A DNA stretch of 33,545 nt, taken from Accumulibacter sp031732795. GTDB lineage: Bacteria > Pseudomonadota > Gammaproteobacteria > Burkholderiales > Rhodocyclaceae. Made by a program: the position numbers and the translations under genes. The notes beneath the pieces are model-generated. The model was not told the DNA's origin, did no database searches, and was given only the letters and a program-made list of their open reading frames with translations. This document shows positions 1 through 7,605 of the stretch, one piece after another (positions within the stretch are counted from its first letter, which is position 1; each line of letters begins with the position of its first letter). Location of the stretch: positions 1 to 33,545 of the forward strand of contig JAVMKC010000035.1 of assembly GCA_031732795.1 (NCBI GenBank). The letters are read 5' to 3'.

Positions 1-42
1 TCATCCCGATGACATCACCTCGGAATATTTACAGAAAGAAAG

Positions 43-1350
43 TTGCACTGCCTCAGCGCCCATCAACCTGAATACATTCAAGCGGCTACCGAAATTGTGG
101 AAAGTCTGTGGCCATTTCTGCAGAAAAATCCCCGTTACACCAAACAGTCGCTGTTCGAACGAATGATGATGCCGGAGCGGATCATCATTTTTCGAGTCAG
201 CTGGCTAGATGATAAAAATGAGGTTCGGGTTAACCGCGGCTACCGTATTCAGCACAGCAATCTGATCGGCCCGTATAAGGGAGGAGTGCGCTTTCATCCA
301 ACCGTCAATTTATCGATCATGAAGTTTCTGGCGCTTGAACAGACCTTCAAAAATGCATTGACGACCTTGCCGATGGGAGGTGCCAAGGGCGGTTCCGACT
401 TCGATCCGAAAGGAAAATCTCCCCTGGAGATCATGCGCTTCTGTCAGGCGTTCATGTTGGAATTGTCACGTCATATCGGTTCGGATACGGATGTGCCGGC
501 AGGTGATATCGGTGTCGGTGGCCGGGAAGTCGGTTTCATGGCTGGTGCGATGAAAAAGCTGACCAATCGTACGGACTGTGTTTTCACTGGCAAGGGAATT
601 TCTTTTGGCGGCTCTCTGATTCGCCCGGAAGCCACAGGCTACGGTACGGTCTATTTCGCCGAAGAAATGTTGAAGTTGCGCGGACGGAAGCTCGAAGGCA
701 TGCGGGTTAGCGTATCGGGGTCGGGCAATGTCGCGCAGTATGCAATCGAGAAGGCGATGCAGTGCGGGGCGAAAGTGGTGACAGCCTCGGATTCGGACGG
801 CATGATCTACGATGCTGAGGGGTTTACGGCGGAAAAACTCGCGCAATTGATGGTGGTCAAAAACGAGGAATACGGTCGCTTGTCCGAGTACGCACAGCGG
901 GTCGGCGTCGAATACCATCCCGGCAGACGACCCTGGCACATCCCGGTCGACGTGGCGATGCCTTGTGCGACGCAGAACGAACTCGACGATGACGATGCCA
1001 AGGCCCTGATCAACAATGGTGTCGTCTGTGTTGCCGAGGGTGCCAATATGCCTTCCACACTTGAAGCGGTGAGACGTTTCGAAAGCGGCGGGGTCTTGTA
1101 TGCTCCTGGCAAGGCGTCCAATGCCGGCGGTGTAGCGACCTCCGGTCTCGAGATGAGTCAAAACGCGATGCGGCTTTCGTGGAGTCGTGAAGACGTCGAT
1201 GCCCGTTTGCACGCCATCATGTGCAATATTCATGAAAACTGTGTGGCGCATGGGCGGCGACCCGATGGCACGGTCAGCTATGTCACCGGTGCCAATGTGG
1301 CCGGTTTCGTCAAGGTGGCCGATGCGATGCAAGCTCAAGGCATTTTGTAA
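43..1350 (+). CDS. gdhA: NADP-type glutamate dehydrogenase (5' end uncertain)
   Basis: Catalyses reductive amination of 2-oxoglutarate with ammonia and NADPH to give glutamate in the cytosol. The frame aligns by eye along its length with the approximately 447-residue hexameric bacterial GdhA. Visible motifs are the substrate loop GPYKGGVRFHP, the catalytic-lysine segment PMGGAKGGSDFDPKGKS, DVPAGDIGVGGREVG, and the nucleotide-binding SGSGNVAQYA. The C-terminal ANVAGFVKVADAM is intact. The 5' end is odd. The frame is closed by TGA at 10-12, and the first possible start is a TTG at 43 without a well-spaced Shine-Dalgarno; the next in-frame ATG (163) would delete conserved sequence. The ORF is about 12 residues shorter than E. 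coli GdhA. A frameshift near 35-60 or a true TTG start are both possible. Function is near certain; the start is not. Confidence 0.93.
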   Translation: MHCLSAHQPEYIQAATEIVESLWPFLQKNPRYTKQSLFERMMMPERIIIFRVSWLDDKNEVRVNRGYRIQHSNLIGPYKGGVRFHPTVNLSIMKFLALEQTFKNALTTLPMGGAKGGSDFDPKGKSPLEIMRFCQAFMLELSRHIGSDTDVPAGDIGVGGREVGFMAGAMKKLTNRTDCVFTGKGISFGGSLIRPEATGYGTVYFAEEMLKLRGRKLEGMRVSVSGSGNVAQYAIEKAMQCGAKVVTASDSDGMIYDAEGFTAEKLAQLMVVKNEEYGRLSEYAQRVGVEYHPGRRPWHIPVDVAMPCATQNELDDDDAKALINNGVVCVAEGANMPSTLEAVRRFESGGVLYAPGKASNAGGVATSGLEMSQNAMRLSWSREDVDARLHAIMCNIHENCVAHGRRPDGTVSYVTGANVAGFVKVADAMQAQGIL

Positions 1351-1379
1351 ACAGTCGCTCTTTTGGCTGGCTGATCAGG

Positions 1380-1420
1380 CCGAAGCCCGATTTCGAGACG
1401 GGTTTCGGCTTTTTTATTTT
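1380..1420 (+). terminator. Rho-independent terminator of gdhA
   Basis: The arms CCGAAGCCCG (1380-1389) and CGGGTTTCGG (1399-1408) form a 10-bp stem with one G-U pair and a 9-nt loop. A T-rich tract at 1410-1420 follows. It lies 30 bp after the gdhA stop, so gdhA is probably monocistronic. Confidence 0.88.
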
Positions 1421-1776
1421 CAAGGTCAACGTTGGGATTTCCATCCGGACGGTCCTGTTTCCAGTCTGTGTGACTGTCGGCAGGGAAGATGAGGGAGAGA
1501 TACGAACGCAGGAGCTTTTACGTCCGGGTTCTCGAGATGGGCTATGAGAAACCGGAGCAGGCGAACTCGGTGTAAATTGTGAAACACTTTCGTGGAACAA
1601 TTCACCGTTCCAGAAACTGAAGCAACTCCGGACTGAAGCAACTCCGCTTTCTTGGCGAGAGGATGAGCCGATGTCGGTTTTATTCTCCACGGAGGGTGTT
1701 CCGTTCAGCAAGACTACGGCACCGACTCGGTCGGCTCGCCACGTTTCAGACGACCAGATCAACCTGCATCCTGGGT
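1421..1776. other. Intergenic region between convergent gdhA and the phosphatase gene
   Basis: I see no convincing coding frame here. The stretch holds a tandem 15-bp repeat (1616-1646) and several weak dyads, for example GGAAC/GTTCC near 1593-1611 and CCGAC/GTCGG near 1728-1740. No strong T-tract terminator for the minus-strand operon could be picked out. Confidence 0.5.
1616..1646. repeat. Two tandem copies of a 15-bp sequence
   Basis: ACTGAAGCAACTCCG occurs at 1616-1630 and again at 1632-1646, a period of 16 bp. It is the only clear tandem repeat in the gap downstream of gdhA. It may be a simple slippage duplication; no function can be assigned. Confidence 0.85.
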
Positions 1777-2412
1777 TTACGTGGGTGCGTCAGTAACCGC
1801 TGTGCCGCCTGTTTTTTTATTCGCCAAGCGGGACAACAGCCCTCGGGCCGCCTGTTCGCAGAGTTCGAGCACCCGTTCGAAACCGTCTTCTGTGCCGTAA
1901 TATGGGTCGGGAACGTCTTTGACGTCGAGCGAATCGGCATAGTCGAGGAACAGCGCGAGCTTGCCGTGACTGGTGGCCGGACAATGACGTTTCAGTTCGG
2001 CCAAGTTGGCGGCGTCCATGGCCAGAATGTGGTCGAAACGGTCGAAATCGGCGGCGACCACCGGGCGAGCGCGCATTTTCGACAGATCGTAGCCATGGCG
2101 GGCGCCGACGCGTTGTGCGCGTTGGTCCGGTGCTGAACCATGGTGCAGGTGACCGTGGGTTCCCGCCGAATCGAAGTCCAAGGTGTTTGCCAGACCCTGT
2201 TGCTGTGCCAACCCTCGGCTGATCGCTTCGGCGAGCGGCGAGCGGCAGATGTTGCCCATGCATACGAAAAGAATCCGTTGCGACGGCGGCTGTCCGGCGA
2301 GCGATGAATGCGGCCGATTGCCAGAGCGGGTGGCACGGTTACCGGTGAATCGCTGCTTGAGTGCGGCGAGTCGGCTGGCAATTCTTTCGGAAAATTTATT
2401 CGTCGGCGACAT
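1777..2412 (-). CDS. Low-molecular-weight protein-tyrosine-phosphatase family protein with N-terminal extension
   Basis: 211 residues. The phosphate-binding loop CMGNICRS (Cys51, Arg57) matches the family signature C-X5-R-S/T, and the general-acid motif DPDPYY-like (VPDPYYG) is present near residue 170, so it should be a catalytically competent LMW-PTP. Family members usually begin 5-10 residues before the P-loop. Here about 45 basic, low-complexity residues precede ILFVC, and there is no in-frame ATG, GTG or TTG between the ATG at 2412 and the P-loop, so the extension appears real. A G-rich Shine-Dalgarno (GGGGGA) lies about 8 nt before this ATG. The start overlaps the end of def by 17 bp, so it is probably translated from the smc-ligA-def transcript. 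No exopolysaccharide genes are nearby, so a capsule role like Wzb is not supported. Confidence 0.88.
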   Translation of the reverse strand: MSPTNKFSERIASRLAALKQRFTGNRATRSGNRPHSSLAGQPPSQRILFVCMGNICRSPLAEAISRGLAQQQGLANTLDFDSAGTHGHLHHGSAPDQRAQRVGARHGYDLSKMRARPVVAADFDRFDHILAMDAANLAELKRHCPATSHGKLALFLDYADSLDVKDVPDPYYGTEDGFERVLELCEQAARGLLSRLANKKTGGTAVTDAPT

Positions 2413-2932
2413 CGTTCGTTCCCCCGGGGAATAGGGTGTCGACAAAACCGAAACGCGTGAAGTCCTCGATGCGCATCGGATAAAGGATCCCGTCGAGGTG
2501 GTCGCACTCATGCTGCACCACACGGGCATGGAAACCGCTGACCGTCCGGTCGATCGGTCGGCCGAAGGCGTCGTGGCCGGTGTAGCGCAGATCGCGCCAG
2601 CGCGATACCCAGCCGCGCAGGCCGGGAACCGACAGGCAGCCTTCCCAGCCGCCGATTTTTTCCGAGGACAGCGGTGTCAGTTGTGGATTGATGAGTACCG
2701 TCCACGGCACCGATTCCGCGTCTGGATAGCGTGGATTGCGATCGACGCCGAAGATCACTACCCGCAGGTCGACGCCGATCTGCGGTGCGGCCAGACCGGC
2801 GCCGTCGAGATGACGCATGGTCTCTTCCATGTCGGCGATCAGCGTGTGCAGTTCCGGGGTGGCGAAGGTGGTGACCGGCCGCGATTTCAGCCACAGCCGC
2901 GGGTCGCCCATACGCAGGACCGGCCTAATCAT
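2396..2932 (-). CDS. def: Peptide deformylase
   Basis: Removes the N-formyl group from the initiator methionine of nascent proteins; an Fe/Zn metalloenzyme. All three family motifs are present: GAGLAAPQIG (residues 44-53), EGCLSVPG with metal ligand Cys99, and QHECDHLDG with His141, Glu142 and His145. The length of 178 residues is normal. The start codon overlaps the upstream phosphorylase stop by 8 bp, indicating translational coupling; there is no strong Shine-Dalgarno. No fmt gene is adjacent, unlike the classical def-fmt pair, so this may be a second deformylase, as many betaproteobacteria carry two. Whether another def exists cannot be seen here. Confidence 0.95.
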   Translation of the reverse strand: MIRPVLRMGDPRLWLKSRPVTTFATPELHTLIADMEETMRHLDGAGLAAPQIGVDLRVVIFGVDRNPRYPDAESVPWTVLINPQLTPLSSEKIGGWEGCLSVPGLRGWVSRWRDLRYTGHDAFGRPIDRTVSGFHARVVQHECDHLDGILYPMRIEDFTRFGFVDTLFPGGTNDVADE

Positions 2933-3668
2933 CGCTGACGACCAGTTGTTCGATCAGCCGCCGTACCGATTGCATTGCGGTGGCCAGCACGGCGTCGATG
3001 TCGGCGAGGCTGATCGCCCGGCGGCTGTCACCACGTCCGGCGGCGTGGTTGGCGACGACGTTGATCGCCGCGTAGGGTACGCCGAGTTCGCGGGCCAGAG
3101 CCGCTTCCGGCATGCCGGTCATGCCGACGACATCGGCGCCGTCACGGTGCAGGCGGTCGATTTCCGCGGCGGTTTCCAGGCGTGGCCCTTGGGTGGCGGC
3201 GTAGATTGCGCCGTCAGCGAGCGCCAGGCCGAGTCGAGCCGCGGCTTTGCGCAGTCGCTGGCGCAGGCCGGCGTCGTAAGGTTCGGTGAAATCGATGTGC
3301 TGCAGTGTGCCTTCCGGCAACTGGTGGTAGGTTGCCTGGCGGCCCCAGGTGTAGTCGATGATCTGGTGTGGTAATAGCAGATCGCCGGGTTCCAGGCCAG
3401 CGCGGATGCCGCCGACCGTTGCCACCGCGACGATGCCGCTGGGTGAGCAGTCGGCCAGCGCGCGGATATTGGCTCGGTAGTTGATCTGGTGCGGCGGGAT
3501 GCGGTGTCCGTCGCCGTGGCGGGCGAGAAAAACCACTGCACGTTCGCCGAGCCGACCGAAAGTCAACGCACTGGACGGATCGCCGTAAGGCGTCGTCACC
3601 TGTCGACGCTGCAACTGGTGCAGGCCGGCCAGTTCGCTGAGTCCGCTGCCGCCGATCACCGCCAGCAT
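2925..3668 (-). CDS. mtnP: S-methyl-5'-thioinosine / 6-oxopurine nucleoside phosphorylase (MTAP-PNP family)
   Basis: 247 residues. The N-terminal phosphate loop IGGSGLSEL, the RHGDGHRIPPHQINYRAN segment, the QGPRLET motif and MTGMPEAALARELG place it in the MTAP/PNP (PNP-II) family. In human MTAP the adenine-binding Asp220 lies in an MATDYD context; the aligned segment here is VVANHA. That substitutes Asn, as in 6-oxopurine-specific PNPs (Asn243) and in the Pseudomonas PA3004-type methylthioinosine phosphorylase. I therefore infer a preference for methylthioinosine or another 6-oxopurine nucleoside rather than methylthioadenosine. The next gene upstream is a hypoxanthine phosphoribosyltransferase, one nucleotide away, which fits: hypoxanthine released here could be salvaged to IMP. 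A GGAG sits 7 nt before the ATG. Confidence 0.85.
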   Translation of the reverse strand: MLAVIGGSGLSELAGLHQLQRRQVTTPYGDPSSALTFGRLGERAVVFLARHGDGHRIPPHQINYRANIRALADCSPSGIVAVATVGGIRAGLEPGDLLLPHQIIDYTWGRQATYHQLPEGTLQHIDFTEPYDAGLRQRLRKAAARLGLALADGAIYAATQGPRLETAAEIDRLHRDGADVVGMTGMPEAALARELGVPYAAINVVANHAAGRGDSRRAISLADIDAVLATAMQSVRRLIEQLVVSDD

Positions 3669-3669
3669 C

Positions 3670-4218
3670 TCAGGACTCCGGCATGGCGTAGATCGCCGGT
3701 AGATTGCGCCAAGCTTCGCCGACGTCCATCCCGTAGCCGAAAACGAAGCGATTGGGGACGGTCAGGGCGACGAAATCGGCGGCGATCGGTTTGGCCTGCT
3801 CGAGCCGCTTGTCGGCGAGAACGGCGGTCAGGGATTCGCGGGCGCCGAGTTCGCGCAGCCGGTGGTGGATTGCCGCCAATGTCACTCCCTGATCCAGGAT
3901 GTCGTCGATGACCAGCACCGTGCGTCCGGCGACCGACGTCGCCGGGCTTACCCGCCAGGACAATTCGCCGCCGCGGGTGCCCTGTCCATACCGGCCGACC
4001 TGCAGAAAGTCGAAATCGAGCGGGAAACGTAACCGGGTCAGCAGTGCACCGGCGAAAGGCACGCCGCCGTTCATCACACAGAGTAACAGTGGCACGCTGT
4101 GGCGCAGCCGGCGGTCGATTTCAGCGGCTACCCGGTCGATGGCCGCGATCACCGCTGCTGCGGAGTGGATCTCTTCCGCCCGGGCGAGAAGGTCGTCGGC
4201 GTGTTGCGGGTCAATCAT
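3670..4218 (-). CDS. hpt: Hypoxanthine(-guanine) phosphoribosyltransferase
   Basis: Transfers ribose-5-phosphate from PRPP to hypoxanthine or guanine, giving IMP or GMP. The PRPP-binding motif VLVIDDILDQGVTL lies at residues 101-114. The flanking CVMNGGVPFAGAL (about 47-59) and the C-terminal NRFVFGYGMD base-binding region are as expected. Length 182 residues. The ATG overlaps the ligA stop by 8 bp and there is no obvious Shine-Dalgarno, so translation is probably coupled. The downstream neighbour is a purine nucleoside phosphorylase, forming a salvage pair. The annotation as hypoxanthine-type rather than xanthine- or adenine-type rests on overall similarity, not on individual residues. Confidence 0.92.
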   Translation of the reverse strand: MIDPQHADDLLARAEEIHSAAAVIAAIDRVAAEIDRRLRHSVPLLLCVMNGGVPFAGALLTRLRFPLDFDFLQVGRYGQGTRGGELSWRVSPATSVAGRTVLVIDDILDQGVTLAAIHHRLRELGARESLTAVLADKRLEQAKPIAADFVALTVPNRFVFGYGMDVGEAWRNLPAIYAMPES

Positions 4219-6256
4219 CGGAGGGCTCTGTCGGTATCGCGGCCAGCAGGGCCTGCAGTTGCGATTCGTCGATGATCGTCACACCCAGGCTGCGCGCTTT
4301 GTCGAGTTTGCTGCCGGCTTCGTCGCCGGCGACCACGAAATTCGTTTTCTTCGATACCGAACCGCTGACCTTGCCGCCGGCAGACTGGATCAGCTGACTG
4401 GCCGAGTCGCGACTCAAGGTCGGCAGCGTCCCGGTAAGGACGAAAATCTTGCCGGCCAGCGGGCCGGCGACCGGTGTTGCCGCCGCCTCGCTTTCCGGCC
4501 AGTGGACGCCGGCGGCGCGTAATTGGGCGATCGCTTCCTGGTTGTGCGGTTCGGCGCAGAATTGGCGGATGCTGTCGGCGACTACCGGCCCGACGTCGGG
4601 AACCTGTTGCAATTGCTCGACGTCGGCAGCCAGCAGGCGGTCAAGGCTGCCGAAATGACGCGCCAGGTCGCGGGCGGTCGATTCGCCGACATTGCGGATA
4701 CCGAGGGCGTAAATAAAGCGTTCCAGGGTGGTCTGCTTGCTCTTTTCGATGGCGGCCAGCAGATTGTTCGCCGATTTCTCGGCCAGCCGGTCGAGGGCGA
4801 CCAGCGACAGCAGGCCGAGGCGGTAGAGATCGGCTGGCGTGCGTACGATGTGCTGATCGACGAGCTGGTCGACCAGCTTGTCGCCGAGCCCTTCGATATC
4901 CATCGCCCGACGTGAAGCGAAATGCAATACCGCCTGCTTGCATTGCGCCGGACAATACAGTCCGCCGCTGCAGCGGCTGACCGCCTCGTCGGCGTCGCGA
5001 ATCGCCGCCGAGGCGCAAACCGGACAGGTGGTCGGCATCACGAACGGGCTGGCCGTCGCCGGTCGCTGGTCGATCAGCGCACGGGCGACTTCCGGGATCA
5101 CGTCGCCGGCTCGGCGGACGACGACGGTGTCACCGACACGCAGGTCCTTGCGGCGGATTTCATCCTCGTTGTGCAAGGTGGCGTTGGTCACCGTCACCCC
5201 GCCGACGAAGACCGGCGCCAGCCTGGCTACCGGCGTCAGCGCGCCGGTGCGGCCGACCTGGATGGTGATGTCGAGCAACTGCGTCACGGCCTCTTCGGCA
5301 GGGAATTTGTGGGCGACGGCGAAGCGCGGTGCCCGCGATGCGAAGCCCAGCCGTTGCTGCGCCTCCCGCTCATCGACTTTGTAGACCACGCCGTCGATGT
5401 CGTAGGGCAGATCGGTGCGTCGGTGGCCGAGGTCGGCGTAGTAGGCGAGCAGCCCCGCCAGACCGTGTACCCGGCGACGTTCGCCGGTAACCGGCAGGCC
5501 CCAGGCCGCCAGACGGTCGAGCAGCGCCGAATGCGTAGCCGGCAATTCGCCTCCGTCGACGAAACCGACGCCATAGGCGAAAAAGCGCAAGGGCCGGCCA
5601 GCGGTGATCCGTGGGTCGAGTTGGCGCAGGCTGCCGGCGGCGGCGTTGCGCGGATTGACGAATTCCTTGTCGCCGGCGGCGCGTTGGCGTTGGTTCAGGC
5701 GTTCGAAATCCTGGCGCAGCATCAACACTTCGCCGCGCACTTCGAGCTGTTCCGGCCAGGCCGGATCAGCGGGCAGCAAATGCAGGGGAATGCTGCGCAA
5801 GGTGCGCAGATTGGCGGTGATGTCTTCGCCGCTAAAGCCGTCACCACGCGTCGCGCCCTGCACGAAGACGCCGTTCCGGTAAGTCAGGCCGACGGCCAGG
5901 CCGTCGAATTTCGGCTCGGCCGAGTAGTCGACCTCACCCTGACCGGCGAACTCCAGCCCTTCGCGAACCCGGCGGTCGAAGGCGGCGACTTCGTCCTCGG
6001 TGAAGGCGTTGTTCAGCGACAGCATCGGTGCGGCATGGCTGACCGGAACGAATTCGGCCAGCGGCGTCGCGCCGACCCGTTGCGTTGGCGAATCGCTGCG
6101 CAACCATTGCGGATGGTCGGCTTCCAGGGCCTGCAACTCGCGGAACAAGCGGTCGTAGTCGGCGTCGTCGATCGTCGGTGCGTCGAGCACGTAATAGCGG
6201 TGGTTGTGGCGATCGATTTCGGCGCGCAGGAAGGCGATGCGCTCTTGGACGTCCAT
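4211..6256 (-). CDS. ligA: NAD-dependent DNA ligase LigA
   Basis: Seals nicks in duplex DNA during replication and repair using NAD. 681 residues from the ATG at 6256. An N-terminal Ia domain (HNHRYYVLDAP) precedes the adenylation motif AEPKFDGLAV with adenylated Lys116. The OB-fold, a four-cysteine zinc finger (CPVC...CSGGLYCPAQC, about residues 405-435), helix-hairpin-helix repeats and a C-terminal BRCT domain (FVLTGTLPTLSR onward) follow. The frame stays open to a TTG at 6265, but the ATG three codons later matches the family N-terminus (DVQERI). No good Shine-Dalgarno precedes it. An inserted MITE-like element lies 11 bp upstream and separates ligA from zipA. The stop overlaps the hpt start. 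Confidence 0.97.
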   Translation of the reverse strand: MDVQERIAFLRAEIDRHNHRYYVLDAPTIDDADYDRLFRELQALEADHPQWLRSDSPTQRVGATPLAEFVPVSHAAPMLSLNNAFTEDEVAAFDRRVREGLEFAGQGEVDYSAEPKFDGLAVGLTYRNGVFVQGATRGDGFSGEDITANLRTLRSIPLHLLPADPAWPEQLEVRGEVLMLRQDFERLNQRQRAAGDKEFVNPRNAAAGSLRQLDPRITAGRPLRFFAYGVGFVDGGELPATHSALLDRLAAWGLPVTGERRRVHGLAGLLAYYADLGHRRTDLPYDIDGVVYKVDEREAQQRLGFASRAPRFAVAHKFPAEEAVTQLLDITIQVGRTGALTPVARLAPVFVGGVTVTNATLHNEDEIRRKDLRVGDTVVVRRAGDVIPEVARALIDQRPATASPFVMPTTCPVCASAAIRDADEAVSRCSGGLYCPAQCKQAVLHFASRRAMDIEGLGDKLVDQLVDQHIVRTPADLYRLGLLSLVALDRLAEKSANNLLAAIEKSKQTTLERFIYALGIRNVGESTARDLARHFGSLDRLLAADVEQLQQVPDVGPVVADSIRQFCAEPHNQEAIAQLRAAGVHWPESEAAATPVAGPLAGKIFVLTGTLPTLSRDSASQLIQSAGGKVSGSVSKKTNFVVAGDEAGSKLDKARSLGVTIIDESQLQALLAAIPTEPSDD

Positions 6257-6267
6257 GTTCGGCAATG

Positions 6268-6419
6268 CTCAGAAGTTGTGAATAAATCTACTGCGTGGCC
6301 CATCTGCGGCGTTGCTCACTCGTTCACTCCTCGCCTATCCACTGGATAGGTCTCGTCGTTCGCTCGCTCGCGCTTGTCATCCTGGCCTGCTCGTGACGGT
6401 TTTTTGCACAACTTCTCAG
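6268..6419. mobile_element. MITE-like non-autonomous element between zipA and ligA
   Basis: The 8-bp perfect terminal inverted repeats AAGTTGTG (6273-6280) and CACAACTT (6407-6414) bound a 142-bp non-coding segment. The 5-bp sequence CTCAG flanks both ends directly (6268-6272 and 6415-6419), as expected of a target-site duplication. Alternatively, CTCAGAAGTTGTG and its partner can be read as a 13-bp inverted repeat with one mismatch. The interior holds a central 17-bp palindrome and two similar direct blocks of CTCACTCGTTC / CTCGTCGTTCG type. No ORF of useful length is present. The zipA stop codon (TGA, 6418-6416) falls inside the right-hand CTCAG. My recollection is that similar elements recur in Rhodocyclales genomes, but I cannot check this. 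Confidence 0.75.
6334..6350. repeat. Central palindrome of the small element
   Basis: CCTATCCA (6334-6341) and TGGATAGG (6343-6350) are perfect inverted arms around one central base. The dyad lies near the middle of the inserted element. No T-tract follows on either strand, so it is not a simple terminator. Confidence 0.9.
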
Positions 6420-7597
6420 GCGAACAGACGCTGAGCCAGTTTCCCGCCAGCCGGCATCTGCCGCGCCGCCATCGACCCTTGATATTGGGCCACCTGTTTG
6501 CGGATCGGTTCGATGGCGTTATCGACCAAGGGCCGACGGTTGTCATCGACCACCACCCCGCGCAGCGATTCAGCGAAACGCCGCGCCGTGTCCACCATCT
6601 GGCTCAATACCCGGTCACCGCTGGCGACCCGCGGCACATCGAGCAGGAAAGTCACGCCGTGGGTGGTCAAGGAACGTATCGTTTCACTGGCAAAGCCTTC
6701 GCTTTGTTGGTTGATCAGCACGAACAGGACGTTGCCGGCATCGTCGATACGCGCGAAACGGCCTTCACCGTCGAGCGTCATACCGGCCGATTCGGCCAAT
6801 GCCCGCAGCTTGGTTCCCGGAAAAATCATTCCCTGGCTGATGACGTTGACGCCGATCTGGATGTCGACGTTGGCGCAGAATTCGTCGAGTTGAGCGGCCT
6901 GATTCAAGGTCAGCTCGCGCGACGGCAGTTCGGCGACGCCGATCAGTTCGTTGGCCAAATCCTGCATCGCCACGTCGAAAACCGACAGGTCGGCGTCGCT
7001 CAGCGGGCCTTTGCGATCGACCAGTTGCACGCCGACGCGCAGATGCCGGTACAGGCTATCGCCATCTTCGTCGACGGTTTCCCACGTCTGCTCGCCCTCG
7101 TTGTAACCGAGCCAGTGGATCGGCTTGGCGATCCGCGCCAGCGCCAGCCGCTGGTTCTGGCGGATGCGGTACGCGCTGACCGGGGCGGAGAGCTCGATGA
7201 CGGCGATATGGTCGATGGCCGGGGACAACAGCGGCAGCGGCGCCAGAATCTCCTGGCGCGCGCGCTCATCGGTTGCCGTTTCCAGCTCGCTGGCCGCGGC
7301 TGCGTCGGAGGCGGCCGGTCGGGTGTCGTTCGCGTGGATCGATTCGGTCGTGGTTTCGGCCGCTCGCAGCAGCGGCTCGACGCGATCGTCGGCTGTCCGG
7401 GACGTTTCATTCTGGCGGAGCGTTTCCTCGCTCGTTGCCGCTGGCGCCGGCGTGTCGAGCAGGATGTCCGGTTGCGGCGAGTTCAACAGCTTCTCGGCCA
7501 GTTTGCGGTGTTTCATCTCTTGCCATTTGTTGTACGCCAGGACGGCGACCACCGCCGCGCCGCCCAGGCCGATCATCCCCATTTGTAAATCGGTCAT
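6416..7597 (-). CDS. zipA: Cell division protein ZipA-like
   Basis: Anchors FtsZ to the inner membrane at the division site. One N-terminal transmembrane segment (about residues 5-23, MGMIGLGGAAVVAVLAYN) is followed by an Ala/Glu/Thr-rich linker. The C-terminal ZipA FtsZ-binding domain (about residues 225-390) has the recognisable FPGTKLRALAESAGM and ISQGMIF segments. The order smc-zipA-ligA is characteristic of betaproteobacteria and supports the call. Two ATGs compete. The one at 7603 has AGGA directly abutting it, while the one at 7597 has AGGA six bases upstream, so I chose 7597 (393 residues). smc ends 8 bp before this ATG. The stop codon is embedded in the direct repeat flanking the inserted element. 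Confidence 0.9.
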   Translation of the reverse strand: MTDLQMGMIGLGGAAVVAVLAYNKWQEMKHRKLAEKLLNSPQPDILLDTPAPAATSEETLRQNETSRTADDRVEPLLRAAETTTESIHANDTRPAASDAAAASELETATDERARQEILAPLPLLSPAIDHIAVIELSAPVSAYRIRQNQRLALARIAKPIHWLGYNEGEQTWETVDEDGDSLYRHLRVGVQLVDRKGPLSDADLSVFDVAMQDLANELIGVAELPSRELTLNQAAQLDEFCANVDIQIGVNVISQGMIFPGTKLRALAESAGMTLDGEGRFARIDDAGNVLFVLINQQSEGFASETIRSLTTHGVTFLLDVPRVASGDRVLSQMVDTARRFAESLRGVVVDDNRRPLVDNAIEPIRKQVAQYQGSMAARQMPAGGKLAQRLFA

Positions 7598-7605
7598 TTC
7601 CATTC

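Noticed and set aside
1310..1762. A 150-codon minus-strand frame across the gdhA end
   Set aside because: It crosses the gdhA terminator and 3' coding end, and is Ser/Arg-rich without motifs.
4922..6349. A 475-codon plus-strand frame antisense to ligA and running into the small element
   Set aside because: It is a shadow of ligA without motifs; the part in the inserted element is not coding.
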